The notes below the pieces were generated by a model. That model was not told the origin of the DNA. It did no database searches and worked only from the letters and a program-made list of their open reading frames with translations. A stretch of DNA of 64,000 nucleotides from Fragilariopsis cylindrus CCMP1102 (lineage: Eukaryota; Bacillariophyta; Bacillariophyceae; Bacillariales; Bacillariaceae), in assembly GCA_900095095.1 (NCBI GenBank), contig FMBT01000339.1, positions 1-64,000 on the forward strand, written 5' to 3'. A program made the position numbers and the translations under genes. The stretch's first letter is position 1. Each line of letters starts with the position of its first letter. Below are positions 35,111-45,600 of the stretch, one piece after another.

Positions 35111-36922
35111 TTACATAAAGTTACCAAGAAGGACAGTTGTGCCAACGCAAATAGAAAATGCAATACTCCACAAACCTACAGTGTTAGCACTACCACTTTC
35201 AGCAACACCTAGCGAATTTGATTGGGATACCAATGAACCATCATTCACGGCCATGCCCTCTTCTGGTACTTTAAACCCAAGCATTAGTGTTTCTGGTTGT
35301 ACTACTCCAGCCAAGCTTACCACCTGACATTCGTCGGTCAATGCCAATGGATCAAAATCAGTACAATCTACACTCATGCAAAAGTCTTCATCCATAGTAC
35401 ATCTACAATTCCCTTCACCGTAACGAGCAGTGCATACTCGAGGTGTCCTCTGATCGGCAACAGGAATGGGGTATGAGTAACAAGTTTTGGGATAATCTGA
35501 ATACTCAATACATATATCGGCATCGACTTGAGCTAAACTTTCGAAGGTGAGATTCATACTGACATTACCACAGAGTGCATTATTATTGTCACCAATAATA
35601 CCACCAACATCCGCTACCTGATCTATACACAAATTCGAAAATTCGCATGACATTGCCAACCCATCAGTGTCATCACAAGAACATGATCCTTCGATGCCTA
35701 ATTCATCTGTCAGTTCGACAACCTGGGACATGAGTTTACACACCCCAGACGAAAGAATTCCAGAGATGCCATCACCAACATTACTAAAATCGATATTTCC
35801 TCCTATAAGATCGGTCCAATTTTTTGTCATCATCTCGGGATTGTTCCATTGAACTGCGCTCACGTTGAAGTTATCCCAATCTAGTTTATCATAGTTAAGA
35901 GTTTCCCATGGAACATCGTCAGCATCTAGTTCAAAGTCAGGTTTGAATATATCAAAAGCAGGCATCCAATTTGCGAGATCGGACCCTTCTGTCATACTCA
36001 AAAGCTGACATGTATCCATGGCAGCACCGGGCAAAATCGAAGAACAGTTCAAGTTTAAACATAAATTTTCGATGTCACATTCACACTGTTCACCTCCGTA
36101 TGATGCCTCACAAGTTTGTGTTATCTTTCCTCCACTTCTCATATCTATACCATATGAAAAACATGTCTCCTTGAAATCATCTTCATAGAAGTCAGCACAT
36201 ACACTTGCTTCGATCATCCCATCAGGACCACCAAAAGTAAAGTTCAAACCAACCGAACCACATATTTCTGAACCAAGTGCACATTCATTAAAGGCGCAAT
36301 CAACTTCAAGACCGGATCCAAAATCACCACGACAATCACAATCAGCCTCTATTCCAAAGGTTGGTGTCATCCCAATAGCAACTTCAACAATTGTACAGAA
36401 ATCAAAGTCATCAAATCCTTCATCACCACCTGAAGTCATCAAGGCGGCAAGCCCTCCATCACCGCCTGCATTCATCAATGCGGCAAGCCAATCATCCCAG
36501 GCTCCAATACTTCCCCAAGCAATATCACTATTGCCGCCGCTGTCATCGTCATCCCAACCAAAATCATCACTATCGTCATCCCAATCTTCATCATCGTCAC
36601 CAAAATCACTGCTATTGCCGCCGCTGTCATCGTCAACCCAACCTACATCATCACTATCGTCATCCCAACCTTCATCATCGTCACCAAAATCACTTCCTTC
36701 ACCACCGACAAGTCCACCAAACAATTCGTTCGCCCAATCACCAAGATTAAAAGCCTGAAGGTTCCGATTTTCTGGGCTGGTAACGATAGCATCGCTGTCT
36801 TTTTTGGTCCTACTAGTAGTAGGTGCAGGTGCTACTACTGCTGATGCCAAAGTTGATTGGCAGGTAGAGAAGCTACTGCCAACGAGGAAGACAAGTAGGA
36901 AGGATCTCATAGTATAAATCAT
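35111..36922 (-). CDS. Secreted acidic Cys-rich protein, two tandem Cys domains, likely GPI-anchored
   Basis: Intact 603-codon single exon. A signal peptide (SFLLVFLVGSSFSTCQS) precedes ENRNLQ, an RXL-type processing site as described for diatom biosilica and wall proteins. Residues about 75-135 consist of FGDDDE-x-WDDDSDD-x-GW repeats, strongly acidic. Two homologous Cys domains follow (about 180-310 and 400-545). Each shows C-x-C near its start, an N-x-T/F strand (SVGLNFTFGG, NVSMNLTFES), K-x-TC-x-SY, C-x-A-x-YG-x-x-x-C-x-C and a terminal DxCQ. The extreme C-terminus is a hydrophobic tail after small residues (GSANTVGLWSIAFSICVG), typical of GPI attachment or a membrane anchor. I do not know the domain family; a cell-surface or wall role with cation or silica contact is inference. 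Confidence 0.72.
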   Translation of the reverse strand: MIYTMRSFLLVFLVGSSFSTCQSTLASAVVAPAPTTSRTKKDSDAIVTSPENRNLQAFNLGDWANELFGGLVGGEGSDFGDDDEGWDDDSDDVGWVDDDSGGNSSDFGDDDEDWDDDSDDFGWDDDDSGGNSDIAWGSIGAWDDWLAALMNAGGDGGLAALMTSGGDEGFDDFDFCTIVEVAIGMTPTFGIEADCDCRGDFGSGLEVDCAFNECALGSEICGSVGLNFTFGGPDGMIEASVCADFYEDDFKETCFSYGIDMRSGGKITQTCEASYGGEQCECDIENLCLNLNCSSILPGAAMDTCQLLSMTEGSDLANWMPAFDIFKPDFELDADDVPWETLNYDKLDWDNFNVSAVQWNNPEMMTKNWTDLIGGNIDFSNVGDGISGILSSGVCKLMSQVVELTDELGIEGSCSCDDTDGLAMSCEFSNLCIDQVADVGGIIGDNNNALCGNVSMNLTFESLAQVDADICIEYSDYPKTCYSYPIPVADQRTPRVCTARYGEGNCRCTMDEDFCMSVDCTDFDPLALTDECQVVSLAGVVQPETLMLGFKVPEEGMAVNDGSLVSQSNSLGVAESGSANTVGLWSIAFSICVGTTVLLGNFM

Positions 36923-37725
36923 CTTTTGTTGTATAATACTTCAATAATCGTTGCAATAATTTATTTTCTTATTATTATATGAGATCACAGCAGATCGGTC
37001 TTGATACTGTAGATAGAGTAGTAGTTCTGAATGATTGAATCCGATTTTGATTCTTGTTTTCGATGTCTGGTTAGAATTTCAGACGGAAGCATGCGATCTT
37101 GATTCTTGTCCTTGAAGCAAGACTTAATACAGACTGCACGTAGTACTATATACCAATACAATTGAATGTCGTGTTAACGCTCTTTTCCCTGCTTGTTTAG
37201 CGCAATGCGATTGTATCTTATGTGATCTTCTTTATCGGCAATAAGTGCCGGAGAGATACCATTAGTATGCAACATCATCACAAAGAACAAGCACGATCGA
37301 ACGATAGTAATAATTGTCCGAGCTCGAGTCGTGCATCCGAATTCTGATACAATAGTGATAATACACGGTAGAAGTTAAATCCAAGCACATTCGTCTAAAA
37401 TAAATCGAATGAGTCGAAAAAGCGAAGTTCGAAGTTGATAAATGAGTTTTATTTTCCAATTTCCAATGTTCATTGATACTATCAATGATCTCTCTTATTC
37501 TGCCATTCTTGTTCTCCTCTCTAGCTTAAATTCTTTGGAAATAGTCTTCTAGCTAGCTACCCTGCTAAGAATATTAAAATCAGATTGACACGTAAATCTA
37601 CCCAAGTCAAGTCAAGGATCGAACGAACGATCGAACGAACCAGAACGAAAAAAGTAATCCAAAACAATCAGAATTGAAAGCGCCGGTGGCGATATTGTTC
37701 GATCCACTCACCACGAGCACTGGTG
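36923..37725. promoter_or_regulatory. Divergent intergenic region
   Basis: 800 bp between the Cys-rich secreted gene and the next plus-strand gene. It has GATCGAACGAAC repeats at 37617-37640. No coding potential recognised. Confidence 0.35.
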
Positions 37726-38382
37726 ATGAAGAAGAACGGCCAGTACAAAAATCATAACAATAACCAGCACGTCTATCCTGACCCATTACCGGAACACCTT
37801 AGCGAGATTGTTGATGATATAAATAGTATCAATAATAGTATCAATAATAATAAGTATGATGAATTCCGATGTAAATATTGCTTTAAATATTATGATATTG
37901 TAACACGATGGAAATCACCAATGAATAATATTTATTTCTTACAATGTAAACGTCATCGTAAATCCTTTATGTACTGGTGTCGTGTATGTCAAATTGGTGG
38001 TTTCGAATCGAAACGTCAACTTGCTATACAACATTGTAATCAAAATAATACATTAATATGTGGTGGCATACCCGTGAGTTATTCATGGACGTACCATGAA
38101 AATGGAAAATATGGAAGAGTGGAAAGCCGTAGTAGTAGTAGTAGTAGTAGTGAAACGTACAATAATCAGAATAATAATAATAATCCATTTCTATCTTGGA
38201 CGTATCAACAAGACGATACCAAGGATGATCAAATAATAATAGGTACTAGTAATGTTCCTCTTGGTGGTGTTGGTGATGACAGAGGAAGCGAAGGAAAAAG
38301 AAATCCGGTAGCAACTACTACTAGTAGTGATGCCGATGCGCTATCATGGACTTATGGGTGTAATGATGATGGGTGTAACTGA
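37726..38382 (+). CDS. Hypothetical protein with Cys/His zinc-ligand pattern
   Basis: ATG 37726. Residues about 48-110 contain CKYCFKYY, then LQCKRHRKSF, WCRVCQIGG and AIQHC, giving CxxC...CxxH...CxxC...HC, which could form one or two zinc sites resembling divergent C2H2/treble-clef fingers. The C-terminal half is a low-complexity linker with three spaced copies of SWTY (SYSWTYHENG, LSWTYQQDD, LSWTYGCND). I do not recognise the family. A nucleic-acid-binding role is possible but not shown. Confidence 0.5.
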   Translation: MKKNGQYKNHNNNQHVYPDPLPEHLSEIVDDINSINNSINNNKYDEFRCKYCFKYYDIVTRWKSPMNNIYFLQCKRHRKSFMYWCRVCQIGGFESKRQLAIQHCNQNNTLICGGIPVSYSWTYHENGKYGRVESRSSSSSSSETYNNQNNNNNPFLSWTYQQDDTKDDQIIIGTSNVPLGGVGDDRGSEGKRNPVATTTSSDADALSWTYGCNDDGCN

Positions 38383-38500
38383 TAATAATAATAATAATTA
38401 TCATAGTAATAATAATAATAATAATAACGTCACGACTTAATAAATACTAATTAATAGTGTGATTTATTTATCTGATTCATCCATTCATTCATTCATTCAT

Positions 38501-38816
38501 TCATTCCTATTGCATTGATGACTTATGTCTTCTCCTTCTGATTCCTTTTCTATTGATAAATCGGAAAGCATTTCATCTAGTCGAGAATTCTCTGTTATAT
38601 TACTACTTCCAATTATATTATTGTCATATCAGTGGCTTCTTCTTTTTTTTCTCTGCAACGAAGTTCTTCAAGATTCTGTAGATTGCACATCGCACATTCT
38701 TTTGAGATTCGATTCGATCCATTTTGTCCTTGTCGTTGTGGTACTAATCGTTCATTAAGTGACTGCATGACCATTGTTGCTATGGTTGACTTTACTATTA
38801 TTACATTTGATTGCCT
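38501..38816 (-). CDS. Possible small gene or terminal exon, minus strand
   Basis: After an acceptor-like CTGCAG at 38817-38822 the minus strand reads VMQSLNERLVPQRQGQ, then ECAMCNLQNLEELRC. After one -1 step near 38625 it continues ITENSRLDEMLSDLSIEKES to a stop at 38501. The charged, codon-like composition and C-x-x-C pair suggest coding sequence, and the alternative plus-strand frame is only a hydrophobic shadow. It may be the last exon of an unmodelled gene, since no clear start is present. Confidence 0.3.
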
Positions 38817-39163
38817 CTGCAGCAGGACATGAGATTAACGGTCAGGATGGTGTATTTGAAGCATGCAGTTTCTGTATCAATTATCGGAATAATATTTACT
38901 GTCCCACAAAGATTTATGAAGAGTATGGATTATTTGTAGCATGACCTTGTGTCATCAGGTCGGACAGCTTTAAGAATAGAACATAATACATCCACAACAT
39001 CATAATGAGAAAGCAATTCTGGTACCTGTTAGACAGCTTGATTAAGAGTAGACAATGATATTGTAAATTTGAATGCTTAAAACTTTTATTAATTATGAGA
39101 CCCCCCTCCAATTTCCAAGTACATAAAGAGGGTGGGGAGTGGGAGGTATTGAATTGAATGAAA

Positions 39164-39603
39164 TTAAAGGAATATAACGGTTCCAGTTGCCACAACAATT
39201 AAAGAAGAAATGAATAACAAAGATACGACTGTACTAGAAGACAAGACATCATTTGTGGAAGAAATATCTGCTAGATTGCTCTCGCTCTCGCTTGTCTGAA
39301 AGGCTTTGAACACATCGCTATTGCTATCACTACTACCAATGGACTTTTGGCACTTATCGTAGCAATCCTTACAAGCATCGCATTTTGGATCTTTTGATTT
39401 GCTTCCAGCAAAGGGTAGGCTTTTATAAATATTATAGTGTTCCGATAATTTAGATGCATCATCAAAATTAGTACCCAGCTCAACAACCACGTGATATTTA
39501 TCGGTTTTGTTGGGAAAAAGCAGCTACTGAATATATTCCAGCATTTGATTGCAGCAGCGTGAGCATTAATCGTTCGTACAATGAGTAAAACTTGTGATTT
39601 CAT
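39164..39603 (-). CDS. Small Cys-containing protein with C-terminal membrane segment
   Basis: A start at ATG 39603 gives a moderately hydrophobic N-terminus (SQVLLIVRTINAHAAAI). A -1 step near 39510 joins it to VVELGTNFDDASKLSEHYN. The core has CDACKDCYDKC, a compact four-Cys cluster, then a Ser/Glu-rich stretch, and the last 25 residues are hydrophobic (STVVSLLFISSLIVVATG). It may be a secreted protein with a GPI or tail anchor. Family not recognised. Confidence 0.4.
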
Positions 39604-40727
39604 GTTTTGTATTTCCCTCCACAAAGGTATCGAATACCGGATGGACGTACAAAACAGCTTAGTCTGTTGATATCATCTCGTCAAGCCACATGGATGGGTA
39701 AGGTGTATATAAGAGATCATTTGGTAATTTTTATGGGCTATTTCAATCATCTACCAGAAATGAACAGTAGAAAAGCTAGGAGTTGCATAATGTTGATACT
39801 GTGTCTACAATGTATCATGACTATTCATTTCTCACTTGATTGAATCACTAGTCTTATCCTAAGTTCTATAAATGTTTACCATTGCCAGCGTGGAAGTTCA
39901 ACTTATTGTCTATCACACTACCAAAAATGTCAGTCTCTCACACTATCAAAGCATCCAAAGAAACTACACGCACAGAGCAAGTATATTCATAATGTAGGAA
40001 GAAAGCAAGACTAGCAAGTGACAAGTGGATAGGATCCTCAACGTATCCATTGGAGCTTCTTGTCTCATATCATACAAGTAGGTCCAGAATCATATGGCAA
40101 TACATGGCAATATATATAATATATGGCAGAAGGTTTGATCCATGCGGACATATACAAAAGCTGATCCACTATGAGGTTGACATTTTGAAAACTCATTCAC
40201 AGTGTCATGTTGATGGAATTATTCTTTTTCATGCACATAAAAATCAATTTTCCTTGCGTATTTACTGCTCGTAATTGAAAATGTCAGGAATGTTCCTGGT
40301 TAGCATTAGTATTGGACCCTTTGTCTACAATGCTGTTGTTGTTGTTGTTGTATGATAGTATATATATAGATATATAAATTGAAGCTATCTTCCTTGACAC
40401 AATTAGGTAGGCTAGGCCCCAAAATGGATAGTCAATGCGTTACCAAAGTAGTTGAGAATTTTGAGACTCAACAGATATGGTACGGCTCATAGGTATGTAA
40501 GTAGCCTATGCATAGTACGTATTACAACAGTCTTTTTTTTTTTGAATTTTTTTGAAATTCTTCGATGAGTTTCGAAAAATTCGAAGTTGATGTTTTTCTT
40601 CAACAAACAAGTAGGTTTTGACTTGACATTCGACATCGAGGACAGCTTCATACAGTACCCCACATAAGCAAGGCAACGGTTGTATATATTAACATATTAA
40701 AAAACTAAGTAACTAACAGCAGTTATT
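39604..40727. other. Intergenic with a degenerate gene fragment
   Basis: 1.1 kb upstream of the DDI1-type gene. The only recognisable item is the GT31 fragment at 40040-40195. A T-rich run with imperfect palindromic TTCGAA motifs lies at 40522-40590. Confidence 0.4.
40040..40195 (+). pseudogene. Fragment of the GT31 galactosyltransferase exon
   Basis: The plus strand matches the minus-strand sequence of 49560-49685 (exon 3 of the GT27-GT31 gene). It shares the stretch GTATCCATTGGAGCT and, later, GGTCCAGAATCATATGGCAA, followed by a diverged GGCA-x-AAGGTT-x-GATC-x-ATG segment. An inserted ATGGCAATATATATAAT-like stretch and stops destroy the frame. It is a decayed dispersed copy about 9 kb from the intact gene and in the opposite orientation. 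Confidence 0.6.
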
Positions 40728-42334
40728 ATGAGTGACATTACAATTACACTCCATAATCCAGTCACGGGCGCCAGCGAAAGTATGCCAGTGGCCGATAGTT
40801 TAACTGTCCAGGAAGTACTTGATTTGGGTGTTGCCTTATTGGGTATTGATACTACTACTGCAGGTGGTGGTCAGTTATTCGTGACGAGATATGGGAAGTC
40901 ATTGAACGTCAACAAAACCTTATCAGAAAATGGTGTAGAAAGTGGAGATTTGTTGGCTATTATGACGCCGCCGCCGACGACGACGACGACGAGACCGAAC
41001 GCCAACAACAATAGTCTTGATTTTTCAAGTCTTCTTAGTGGTAGCGGTAGCGGTGGCGGTGGCGGCAATAACACAGCAACATCGACTATTGCCGCCAGTG
41101 GTGGTGGAGGTGGTCTTGATTTTTCTACTCTTCTCAGCGGCGGTGGTGGTGGTGCCGCCCCCACCACCACCGCGAGAACCACCACACCATTTTATTATGC
41201 TGGCATGAGTTTTGAAGAAGCAGTGGAATCGAATACACATCCGAAAGCTATTGTGAAACTCCTGCAAACACATTCCCATTTATTTAAGGAATTTAATTAT
41301 CATATGCCAGTGCTTGCTAAAAAATTCAAAATCAGCCCTACGAGAAGGCGGTGGAACTTTGGAGATCCGATATGGTCAAAAATTCTCTTCGTGGTGCCAC
41401 TGCAATGTCACAAGTTTTTCATACAGAAAAAGATTTCAAACAACGACTACAAACAAATCCAAATGATAGTGCAGCAAAAGAATATTTCAATCAGAAAGAT
41501 CGACAAAAATTAGTCAATGAACAATACCGACAGGCGATGCAGGAATATCCGGAATCGATGGGCCGGGTCTTGATGTTGTATATTAATGCGAAGATTAATA
41601 ATAAACCATTACAAGCCTTTGTGGATTCGGGTGCACAGGCCACCATCATGAGTAAGAAATGTGCCGAACGATGTGATATTTTTCATTTATTAGATACAAG
41701 ATTTCATGGTGTGGCTGTGGGTGTCGGAACTGGAAAAATATTAGGTCGGATCCATATTGCACAACTACAAATCGGTGATTATCATTTCCCTGTTACTGTC
41801 ACGGTAAGCAAGCAAGCAGGCAATCAAGCAATCCATTGACATTCATTTAAATATCTGGAGCTTTTTCAGGTTTTTGTTCTAACTCTGATAAATATTGTTG
41901 CTCATTCCATTTTTCTTGTTGGTTGTAAAATACTTACATATGTATATATATATACATACATACATACATACAAGGTGATGGACGATGCAGCCTTACCATC
42001 AGCTGGTCAAATGAATACTAGTAACGGCGATGATAGCGAAGCACCACCAAGTCCAAAAGATATGGATTTTTTATTAGGATTAGACATGTTGAAACGATTT
42101 AATTGTTCTATTGATTTGATGGATTCTAAATTAAAATTTCGACTAGGGTCGACAATATTAGAAACTCCATTTTTGCATGAAAAAGATTTAGATGCGAGTA
42201 AGGGTGGAACAAAAGGTTTTAATGCGACCCTGGCAAATGAAGAACTTATCGAAGCTCAACGTAGGTATGATGCCAAGAAAGATGACAGTAGTAATAATAA
42301 CAAGGGAGGCGATAATGATACTATGGAAGAATAG
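40728..42334 (+). CDS. DDI1: DDI1-type ubiquitin-like / retroviral-fold aspartyl protease
   Basis: Proteasome shuttle protein and ubiquitin-directed protease. Residues 1-80 form a ubiquitin-like domain (ITITLHNPVTGASESMPVAD ... LFVTRYGKSLNVNKTLSENG). A Gly/Thr/Asn-rich linker follows, with two copies of LDFS-x-LLSG. The helical domain has QVFHTEKDFKQRLQTNP, and the protease core has LYINAKINNKPLQAFVDSGA, where DSGA is the catalytic motif, later FLLGLDMLKRFNCSIDL. A phase-0 intron lies at 41804-41974. A -1 step at the AAAA of about 41326-41329 is needed to join LAKKFK to the helical domain. A C-terminal UBA domain is not seen; the tail is Lys/Asp/Asn-rich instead. Confidence 0.87.
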
Positions 42335-42696
42335 AGTAGTTTTAATTTATTACTTTATTGAATCATGTTATGAGCTGCGGTAGACGATAACTCAAAGAAT
42401 GGATGATATGGGTATCATCATCATTGTTATTAATTATTAACAAAATACAGTCGTTCGTTGTTCAAAATCTACCTATTTATATAGGTTCGAAAGAAATTGA
42501 TTTGATGAACATTTGGGACCTGCTCGTGTTGTATAACAATTATAGTGAAAGACGGCGACGATACATTAGAAAATATTAAGTGCTAGCTAGGCTAGAATTT
42601 AGTCTGAAGGCTTACTTATTTCATACATAAATGGTTGTGATTGATAAATGTTACACCTTCGCCAATCATTTATCTTCAAACTATTGCCATTATCAT
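42335..42696. other. Convergent intergenic region
   Basis: 360 bp between the stop codons of the DDI1-type and GCN2-type genes; AT-rich; no gene. Confidence 0.4.
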
Positions 42697-45600
42697 TTAG
42701 CAAGCCAATGTCACCATATCGAATTTATCATCCAGTTTGCTGTATAGAAGCAAAATGACTTCTTGTGCCGATTGCTGGTCTGTTGGTCCTTGCCAAAATC
42801 CATTTCGTTTCATGTAACTATCGATTGCGGCTCCAAGAGTTTTTAGGCTTCTTTTGTGAGTGGGATATAAATTGATCGTTTCCAGATATGCATTGCTAGA
42901 GCATTGATCAGCCCCTGCTTTCTTCATCAGATTACTACCGAAGTCTCTTAGGCACCAAAATGAAACATCCGTTACAACAAACACAGGAAGGTCGTTGGCT
43001 GACCCATCTCCTGGATCGACCATTGACTGGACAAAAGATTGTGCTCTCTGAGTTACACTGCGAATCGTCTTAATTACAGTCTTAAATCGTGCATTATCCG
43101 ACTTTGAAATTGGTCTTTCGCGATCAAAGAATTGATCGTTTAATATATATACACATTCAATGGACGTCTCAACCGTCTTGTTACCACCATCACGATAAGA
43201 ATTACCGTGAGTTTGCCCGGAATTTCCGATCTGCTCATGAATAAGCAGATCATCGTGTTTGGTAGAAGTAGCTGGTGATAACTCCTTAATTGTCCAGGCT
43301 AGGTTCTCGAGCAGAACCAAACGTTCGGTATTATCCAATCCACCATTCACTAAAACATTACGGAGTCGGACTGTCCCCTTATCCTTCAACATATGCGGCT
43401 GAACAATCACAACAAATGGGATCTATATATTTATACAGATTAAATTTTCTGGTAAGAGGAGATGTAGACGGGAATATAATATTTAATCCTTCAAACATCA
43501 TTTTTATAAACATACCTTCATAATTGCACAAACTCCGCAGAGCTCTTCAAAAGACCAATCCTAAATATACAGAAAGAAGAAAAATCGAAAACTCGCATGT
43601 TAGCCTCATTATTAACAACGCGCAATAGTTGTGTCGTCATTCATTCAAAACTTACGAGTCCTGTCCCTTGTAATTCTTCCCCTTGCTGTTTTAGTAGACT
43701 TGTCATAATGCCACTTTGGCTCAAATATTCACAGGATATACCTTCAGTCCAAAGTCTAGTTGCGACAATGAACCGATCTTTCGTAGTTGCAGTATCAAAA
43801 CCGTGGACACTCACAACTATACATTGCGTTGGTTGAGGCATTACGCTGATTGGTAAACCAAGGCTGGCACGAATCGTATCTAAACCTGATTCACCATCAC
43901 TATTGCTTCCTCTTGATACGTCAAATGATTCCTGTAATTTGGTGTTGGAGAGAGACGATTCAAGGTACATCAATTCAACGAGCTTGCCAATCGCAAAGCG
44001 GACGCCAATGCATTTCGGTATTGATGAAGTATACGGACCAGGTGGCCTTGATTTCCGTACGAGATCATCATATCGTCCACCTTCACTAATTTTAACTCCT
44101 TTCCCCGAGGATGAGAGAAGAGTATCATTTGTGATGAATAGTTCGTCTTCCACGGAGTGACAATTCTCAAAGTAGTTACTTGGAATTGCGATGCATTGGA
44201 AAAGGATTTGACCGTGATAATGCTGTCGGCGCTGTGTTAGTCCTAAATCGAGAGATATTAACAATGGACAGTTAAAGCCGCTGTTTGAAGATTTGTCCTT
44301 CACAGGAGAGTCCGATAACGGGATTACACCAACTGAGTGAAGCGTTTTCATCAGGTTTTCTATATGATCCAATTTTTTTCTACATCTTTAACTCGTTTGA
44401 ACCAGCGTGTGTCGAATTCCTTATCATCGCGATATTTACTTAGCGACGACAAAGAAGATTTCAAAACCTTTATTGCCTTACTGATATTTATAGGGAGTGG
44501 CATACAATTCTTTAGTAGAATTCGAATCTTAGTCGCGACGGAACGCGTCAGCCCATGATGTTTAGACGCTGCACCAAGAAATTCTTCAAGCTTTTCGGAT
44601 CGTGATGCATGTAGTGGCTCACGACTAGAAGACCGCTTTCGTCTTAGTGGGGGACCGAGGAGCTTGATAAGTGATGAAGGCGTGGGAGCTGTAAGTTCTG
44701 TGAAGATATGGAGACAAAGTCGTTTGAGTGACTCGTCCTTGACACCAACGATATCAAGAATATCGTCAGCTAATCGTGTATGAGTGAGTCGCAGATACCA
44801 CATAGGTGAGTGTGCTCCAAAAGGTAAATCTCCTAATATTGGTAGTTCTAGCTGTGCCATTATTTGAGAGACGACAACGATCGTCTCAGCTTCTAAATGA
44901 TAGCCTTTAATGCGAGAGTCATCTTGAATAATATCAAAACTCGCTTCCATACTTGTTCTTGGGTGTCCTCCTGTCATTGACTTGTGGTAGACTCTATCAA
45001 TCTCATATCTTTTTAGATTTGAAGCGCTTTGACCACCTCTTCCTACTGCTCGTGCAAATGATGCTGTAAGATCTTCAGCTAGGTATAGCGTGCAGCCTCT
45101 TCTATTCAATACCTCTGCACGTCCCCCGACAACGGTCTTGTCTGAAGAAGAATAACGAGGTCGTAACAGCGGTGACTTGAGGTGAACAGCACCGTGCGCT
45201 TGAAAAATTGTAGCCAACCGGGCAGAAATCACTTCTACAATCCTGGGATCCTTTCCCAGCACACCATCCAGGTTTCCATCAATAGCCATCGCTGCAGCCG
45301 CGCTAGATGCTACAATTCCCGCTGTCCGCACTCTCGATCGTTTCAAAATTCCTTTCACGCCAATCCCCTTTCCTGCATTGCATGCATTTCTAGCTCGATT
45401 GAGAACTGATGTTGCAGCAACAATTGCCACGTTGCTCATTGATAACGATTTAGCATCGATCGGGACCAGCTCGTATGTCACGGATTGCTGATCAAGAAAG
45501 GGAAGAAGTGATTCAAGATGTAAGATGGAGTATATGATAGAAACTTATCTGTTCGAGTAAATTGAATTTTTCATACTCACCTCTCATCAAACTCTCCGAA

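Noticed and set aside
36391-36758. Plus-strand His/Gln- and Ser/Pro-rich frames
   Set aside because: Complement of the acidic D/W repeats of the secreted Cys-rich protein, which has an intact 603-codon frame with a signal peptide.
40871-41279. Minus-strand Pro/Val-rich and Gly/Thr-rich frames opposite the DDI1-type linker
   Set aside because: Shadows of the Gly/Thr-rich linker codons; no protein features.
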